Below, piece after piece: positions 59,694 to 64,000 of a DNA stretch of 64,000 nucleotides (positions are counted from its first letter, which is position 1; every line of letters starts with the position of its first letter). The position numbers were made by a program, and so were the translations under genes. The notes under the pieces are model-generated. The model worked only from the letters and a program-made list of their open reading frames with translations, was not told the DNA's origin and did no database searches. The DNA comes from Lacrimispora sinapis (lineage in GTDB: Bacteria > Bacillota > Clostridia > Lachnospirales > Lachnospiraceae): NCBI RefSeq assembly GCF_043633585.1, contig NZ_CP141832.1:3348001-3412000 (forward strand). The letters are read 5' to 3'.

Positions 59694-61013
59694 TTATAAT
59701 TCTATGTTTTCCGTATTCAAAAGTGTAACATCTTCTTTGTAGAAAGGTCTCATGCTGTCCTCCACACGGATCTTTACGTGCTTCAACCGGATATCTCTTG
59801 CGTAATCCCCATAGATGCCGGAGATTTTTGTACGGATCTCTCCATCGCCCTGGCAAGGACGGATATCATATCCTTCGATGTCCCAGCGGGAAGTCTTTTC
59901 AAGGGTCAGATGAATGTTTTCAAAGCTCACATCCTCAATGTACTGATCCTCACTTCCGCGGAGAAAGATTCCGTTTTCCCCTTTGCAGGTAATATTTTGG
60001 AAATGAACGTTGCGCACCTTTCCGGCTTTTACCCCTGGTTTCCGGTCATGGACGGTGATGCAGATCGGCTCCGCCCGTCCCCACCATTCGTGGGAGAACC
60101 GTCGTGTTTCAATGGTTATATTTGAAAATACAGCATTTTCCACATCTCCCCCATCCCGAATTTGAAGGGATATCCCCCGGTTGCTCCGGCTAATGGTACA
60201 GTTTTCCACCAGAATATTGCGGAAGCTGCACTCCCCTTCGGTTCCGATCTTAATGGCTGCACTGGTGGAGATCAAGGTACAGTTGGAGATCACAATGTTC
60301 TCACACGGTCCGTACTGGTTATAGTCACCGGAATTTTTGAGAACAATGGCATCGTCTCCGCACTCAATGTGACAGCCGATGATGCGGACATTGGTGCAGT
60401 GATCCGGGTCGATTCCATCGGAATTTGCCATCTGCAAGTTGTTAATCAAACGGATTCCTTCAATAAGGACGTCGTTGCAGCCGACCAGATGAACGGTCCA
60501 GAACGCACAGTTCATCAGCTTCACGTCCCGGATGGTCAGGTGCCGGAACTTTTCTAACAGCATCAGGGGAATTCTCGGATAATAGGTTCCTTCTATATGA
60601 TAGCCGGAGTTGGAACCGTAAAAAATTGTTTCATTGGCGTCAATGGTGCCAAACCCTGTGATGGCTACATTTTCCTGGTCATATCCATAGAGAAATGCGT
60701 GGAACGGTCTCCCGTTGTATTCGCTGTTTAAAAAGGAAGGAAGACCGGATTCGTGTGCCACAATCTTTCCTCCGTTGGCCAGTGGATAATAATCCTCCAA
60801 ATGGTCACTGGCCTTCAAAACGGCCCCCATTTCCAGATGAAATTCCACGTTGGATTTTAACAATATGGACCCGCTGTTGTAAATATGTCCGCCCGGTAAC
60901 ACCACACGGCCGCCGCCTGCAAGGCTGCATGTATCAATGGCTTTTTGGATGGCTTTCGCATCATTGGCCGCCCCATCGCCCTTTGCTCCGAATTCCAATA
61001 CATTATAAGTCAT
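59694..61013 (-). CDS. GH28 family polygalacturonase-like enzyme
   Basis: 439 aa from ATG 61013, after GGGAGGAAATT. A right-handed beta-helix: VLEFGAKGDGAANDAKAIQKA at the N-terminus, ANSDGIDPDHC and ECGDDAIVLKNSG for the catalytic Asp residues, and RSNRGISLQIRDGG. No signal peptide, so it probably acts in the cytoplasm on imported galacturonide- or rhamnogalacturonan-type oligosaccharides. The exact linkage cannot be told. Confidence 0.88.
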   Translation of the reverse strand: MTYNVLEFGAKGDGAANDAKAIQKAIDTCSLAGGGRVVLPGGHIYNSGSILLKSNVEFHLEMGAVLKASDHLEDYYPLANGGKIVAHESGLPSFLNSEYNGRPFHAFLYGYDQENVAITGFGTIDANETIFYGSNSGYHIEGTYYPRIPLMLLEKFRHLTIRDVKLMNCAFWTVHLVGCNDVLIEGIRLINNLQMANSDGIDPDHCTNVRIIGCHIECGDDAIVLKNSGDYNQYGPCENIVISNCTLISTSAAIKIGTEGECSFRNILVENCTISRSNRGISLQIRDGGDVENAVFSNITIETRRFSHEWWGRAEPICITVHDRKPGVKAGKVRNVHFQNITCKGENGIFLRGSEDQYIEDVSFENIHLTLEKTSRWDIEGYDIRPCQGDGEIRTKISGIYGDYARDIRLKHVKIRVEDSMRPFYKEDVTLLNTENIEL

Positions 61014-61060
61014 AATTTCCTCCCGTCTCCAATGGTGCCTAACGTATGGCAAGACTAAAT

Positions 61061-61913
61061 TCATCCGATTTTTTCAAGTATGTCAAGAAGCGCACCATGA
61101 GCCATGGTAAAAGCCTCTTCTCCGTTTAATTTCTTCTTTTCTCCCTCACTCTGTTCCAGGGCATGGAACCCTGCAAAGTCTGCCAGATGGGGTTCCAGGG
61201 ATAAAAAGCCCTCATATCCGCTTTCTTTCAAGCGCTTTAAGATTTCTTCCACCTTTCCGTCGCCCTGTCCTGCCGGAACCACGCTTCCATCCGTCCATAA
61301 GGCATCCTTAATATGAACGTAGGCGATATATGGCTTTAACCGTTCATAGGCAGCTAACGTATCCTGCTTGCACTGGACAAAGTTTGCAAAGTCAAACACC
61401 GCCTTAAAATATTCCCCATAATACTCCTTCATAAGCTCCAGACACCGGTCCGCCAGATCTCCGTAAATATCCTTTTCATTTTCGTGAAGAAGGGTGATCC
61501 GGCTGGCCCTGGCGTAATCCACAAACTTCCCCACCTGAGTGAATACTTTTCCACGGTAAGGGGCATAAGCCTCGTTCTTAGGCATGAAAAAGCTGAACAT
61601 CCGGATATAGGGTGCCTCCATCTCATGAGCGATCTCCACCGTATGTTTGAAAAGCTCCATATGAGGAAGAAAATCGTCTGTGATTTTTATTTTTCCAATG
61701 GGAGAGCCTATGGAAGATAACCGGATTCCAGCGTCAAAAAGCTGTTTTTTTATCTCTTTTACTTCCGGAAGGGAATACTCCACCAGACCTTTTCCGTTGA
61801 CGCCCCGCATCTCTACATAGGAGATATCCAATTTTTTCAGTACCGCGATCTGCCTTCTCAAATCCATAGTAATCTCATCCGCAAAACCGGATAGTTTTAT
61901 TCCATCCCACATC
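61061..61913 (-). CDS. Sugar phosphate isomerase/epimerase (TIM-barrel)
   Basis: 283 aa from ATG 61913 (or 61919), after AAAAGGAGAG. AP-endonuclease-2 TIM barrel: MRGVNGKGLVEYSLPEV, GSPIGKIKI, ITLLHENEKDIYGD and AYVHIKDALW with metal-binding Glu/His/Asp. These enzymes isomerise or epimerise sugars or their acids. It overlaps no gene but is tightly coupled to the dehydrogenase upstream. Confidence 0.85.
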
Positions 61914-61934
61914 TTCATCTCTCCTTTTGATCGT

Positions 61935-63089
61935 TTAATAGCTTCCTTCCGTATCAAAAACCACACCGCTCCCCTCTTTTTTCCGGGAAGAGGAACGTCG
62001 TTTCTCCAGTTCTTCTAAAAAAAGGTCTTCCTCAAACGGAATCTCGATGCCTTTTCCCAGCCAGCTGGACAGATGCATGGCATTTGACAGAGTCAGACCG
62101 TTGATTCCCTCCACGCCCTCCGCCACCAGCGGGGTCCCATGAAGAATTCTTCCTGCAAACGCCTTTAATACCCCCATATGCTGTTCATTAAGGCCATCGG
62201 TTTCAATCTCCGTGACCGTACATTCCGGCTTATCAAATCCGCCCTTAGCGGTCTTGCAGAAGGTCCGTTCATTTTCTGCCAGTTTATAAAGGGTGAGCTT
62301 CTCATTTTCACAGACCAGTTTTCCCATCTCCAAAGTCACTTCAAACCGGTTGGTTCCGGGCGCATCTGCGGTGGTGGTGACAAATACTCCGGTGGCGCCG
62401 TTGGGATATTCCAGATATGCGGTGACATCATCCTCCACCTCAATGTCATGCCATTTCCCGTTGTGACAGAAGGCATGTACCTTTTTTGGCATTCCACAGA
62501 TCCACTGGAGAAGGTCCATATTGTGGGGACACTGGTTTAACAGCACACCGCCGCCCTCTCCGTCCCAGGTGGCTCTCCAGCTTCCCGAATCATAATAGGA
62601 CTGGGTCCGGTACCAGTCCGTCACGATCCAGTTGACTCTTTTTATGGCCCCCAGTTCCCCGCCGGTCACCAGCTCATGCATCTTCCGGTATATGCAGTTG
62701 GTTCTCTGATTAAACATCATGCCAAATACCCGGTCGCTTTTCCGGGCGGCTTCGTTCATTTCTCTTACCTGCTTTGTATACACTCCAGCCGGTTTTTCAC
62801 ACATGACATGAAGGCCATGCTCCAACGCGTAAATGGTCAGCTCCGGATGCTGATAATGAGGAACTGCGATAAGAACCGCATCACAGACTCCCGCTGTAAT
62901 TAAATCTTTTCCTTCCTCATAAACAGCCGCTGTTTCCGGTAAATTTTCTTTTGCCCATGCTCTTCTCGCTTCGCTGCGGTCCGCAATTGCAGTGATTGCA
63001 ATCTCCGGGACCTTTCCCTGTAAAATATTTTTGCAATGTCCGGTTCCCATATTTCCGATTCCGATGATTCCAAGTCTTACTTGATTCAT
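61935..63089 (-). CDS. Gfo/Idh/MocA family oxidoreductase
   Basis: 384 aa. NAD(P)-binding GIIGIGNMGTGHCKN, the substrate-side EKPAG, and LLNQCPHNMDLLQW of the C-terminal domain. Probably oxidises a sugar or sugar acid (or inositol-like compound). Neighbour to a second member of the same family and to the epimerase. Confidence 0.88.
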   Translation of the reverse strand: MNQVRLGIIGIGNMGTGHCKNILQGKVPEIAITAIADRSEARRAWAKENLPETAAVYEEGKDLITAGVCDAVLIAVPHYQHPELTIYALEHGLHVMCEKPAGVYTKQVREMNEAARKSDRVFGMMFNQRTNCIYRKMHELVTGGELGAIKRVNWIVTDWYRTQSYYDSGSWRATWDGEGGGVLLNQCPHNMDLLQWICGMPKKVHAFCHNGKWHDIEVEDDVTAYLEYPNGATGVFVTTTADAPGTNRFEVTLEMGKLVCENEKLTLYKLAENERTFCKTAKGGFDKPECTVTEIETDGLNEQHMGVLKAFAGRILHGTPLVAEGVEGINGLTLSNAMHLSSWLGKGIEIPFEEDLFLEELEKRRSSSRKKEGSGVVFDTEGSY

Positions 63090-63091
63090 TC

Positions 63092-64000
63092 TTATCTCTC
63101 CTTATTCCTGGCAGAATCATAAATGTCCATCATGGTATAAAAGGTATTCTCAACCGAAGGAAGATCGTTTAAATAAGCCGTTTTTTCAGCCAGGCACCGG
63201 TAAAAGTCCCGAATGCAGGCTTCATGCCCGCTGCCCCAGTAGGCTTTTCCCAAAACCGATGCACCTGGCGCCTTCCAGCAGTCAAACTCCTCCTGCTCCC
63301 AGGTCCGGGAAAAGACAGAATTTCCCTCTACGCGCACAACCCCCTTTTCACCAAAAAGCTCCATCAGGACAGGCGCATCAAATCCGTAAGCGGTGGTGGC
63401 ATAAAAGCTGGCTCTTACGGGGTCGTCTTCCTCCGTAAATTCCATATAAGCCTCCATGGTATCCTCCACCTCCACAACCCCTTTTAAGTGGTGGTTGCTC
63501 ATGGCGGCTTCTGTTTTTACAGGCTTTCCAAGGAAGGTGAGCAAAAGGTCCAGGGTATGGATGGACTGATTGATAAGGACTCCGCCTCCCTCGGTCTGAA
63601 GGCCGCCTCTCCAGCCGCTTTCCGTGTAATAAGCCGGCCCCCGGTTCCAGGTAACAAAAGCCCTTCCCCCTCTTAGCCTGCCTAACATCCCTCCCTCCAA
63701 TATCTCCTCCACCTTTTTTGTGGTCTCATTATACCGGTTTTGAAAACAGATCCCAAGCCTTCCCCTGCTTTCTTTTTCCGCTGCCAAAAGCACTTGAAAC
63801 TGAGCCTTTGTTATGGCGGGAGGCTTTTCCATAAAGGCAGAGAGCCCCTTCTTTAACCCCATGACTGCCATGGGCACGTGGCAGTCATGGGGGGTGCAGA
63901 TGTGGATTACATCAAGTGCTTCCTTTTCAACCATCTCCTCCAAAGACCCGTAGACAGCCGCTTTTCCCTGGGTAAAGGAATCCGAGAATTCTTTTGCCCG
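63092..64000 (-). CDS. Gfo/Idh/MocA family oxidoreductase, N-terminus outside window
   Basis: The frame is open through the window edge at 64000 and ends at 63092. VIHICTPHDCHVPMAV, FMEKPPAI, LINQSIHTLDLLLTF and the C-terminal domain are visible; the Rossmann GxGxxG is not. Second dehydrogenase of the locus, two bases from the first. Confidence 0.85.
   Translation of the reverse strand, partial: RAKEFSDSFTQGKAAVYGSLEEMVEKEALDVIHICTPHDCHVPMAVMGLKKGLSAFMEKPPAITKAQFQVLLAAEKESRGRLGICFQNRYNETTKKVEEILEGGMLGRLRGGRAFVTWNRGPAYYTESGWRGGLQTEGGGVLINQSIHTLDLLLTFLGKPVKTEAAMSNHHLKGVVEVEDTMEAYMEFTEEDDPVRASFYATTAYGFDAPVLMELFGEKGVVRVEGNSVFSRTWEQEEFDCWKAPGASVLGKAYWGSGHEACIRDFYRCLAEKTAYLNDLPSVENTFYTMMDIYDSARNKER

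Noticed and set aside
1..64000. CRISPR arrays, tRNA and rRNA genes
   Set aside because: No spaced short direct repeats, no cloverleaf-like sequence and no rRNA stretches were seen.

Overview
The window looks like a Lachnospiraceae/Clostridiales chromosome (Enterocloster- or Clostridium-like; the species cannot be fixed from the sequence). Bases 1 to about 43,545 are the right-hand part of an integrative conjugative element (ICE) of the Tn1549/CTn type, joined to ordinary chromosome (43,505-64,000). The ICE is joined to the 3' end of rlmD (rumA), a common ICE target. A large serine recombinase gene sits exactly at that junction. The left end of the ICE lies outside the window.

ICE backbone, all on +: virD4 tail, Maff2, VirB6/TrbL-like channel protein, PrgI (broken), VirB4 ATPase, a CHAP-domain wall hydrolase, DUF4315, DUF4366, topoisomerase III, an ArdC/YodL-type protein, a TTRAP-type small protein, a giant LtrC-like methylase/helicase (frameshifted, and split by a group II intron), TnpV nested in another frame of the giant gene, MobC, a CD1845-type membrane protein, the relaxase (disrupted by IS66), an XRE regulator, a sigma factor, a structured leader region, a 53-aa ORF and the recombinase.

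Cargo genes sit in almost every gap between backbone modules: a two-gene cassette that reads as a membrane-macro/TIR Thoeris system (445-1828), an HNH protein (6190-6933), a DUF2971-like protein (15138-15794), a HEPN-type protein on the opposite strand (18544-19596), a HEPN/HEPN/TIR-or-deoxyribosyltransferase-like cluster (30417-32689) and a WYL regulator/isochorismatase/DJ-1 module (37981-40235). Two almost identical IS66 elements, each with a perfect 8-bp target duplication, lie in opposite orientation. One sits beside the Thoeris cassette and the other interrupts the relaxase at its 5' end. With a stop codon in prgI, a duplicated virD4 tail, a frameshift in the LtrC-like gene and the damaged relaxase start, the element looks impaired for transfer but still loaded with defence-like cargo.

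The chromosomal part, all on -, holds rlmD, a DEAD-box RNA helicase with a long hairpin leader, a cytidylate-kinase-like protein, a polar amino-acid ABC transporter operon with a promoter-proximal attenuator, an Opp/Dpp-type ABC transporter (five genes) and a sugar-degradation locus. That locus has a large unrecognised alpha-rich protein, a ROK sugar kinase, a GH28 polygalacturonase-like enzyme without signal peptide, a sugar isomerase/epimerase and two Gfo/Idh/MocA dehydrogenases. Together they suggest import and intracellular breakdown of pectin-type oligosaccharides.
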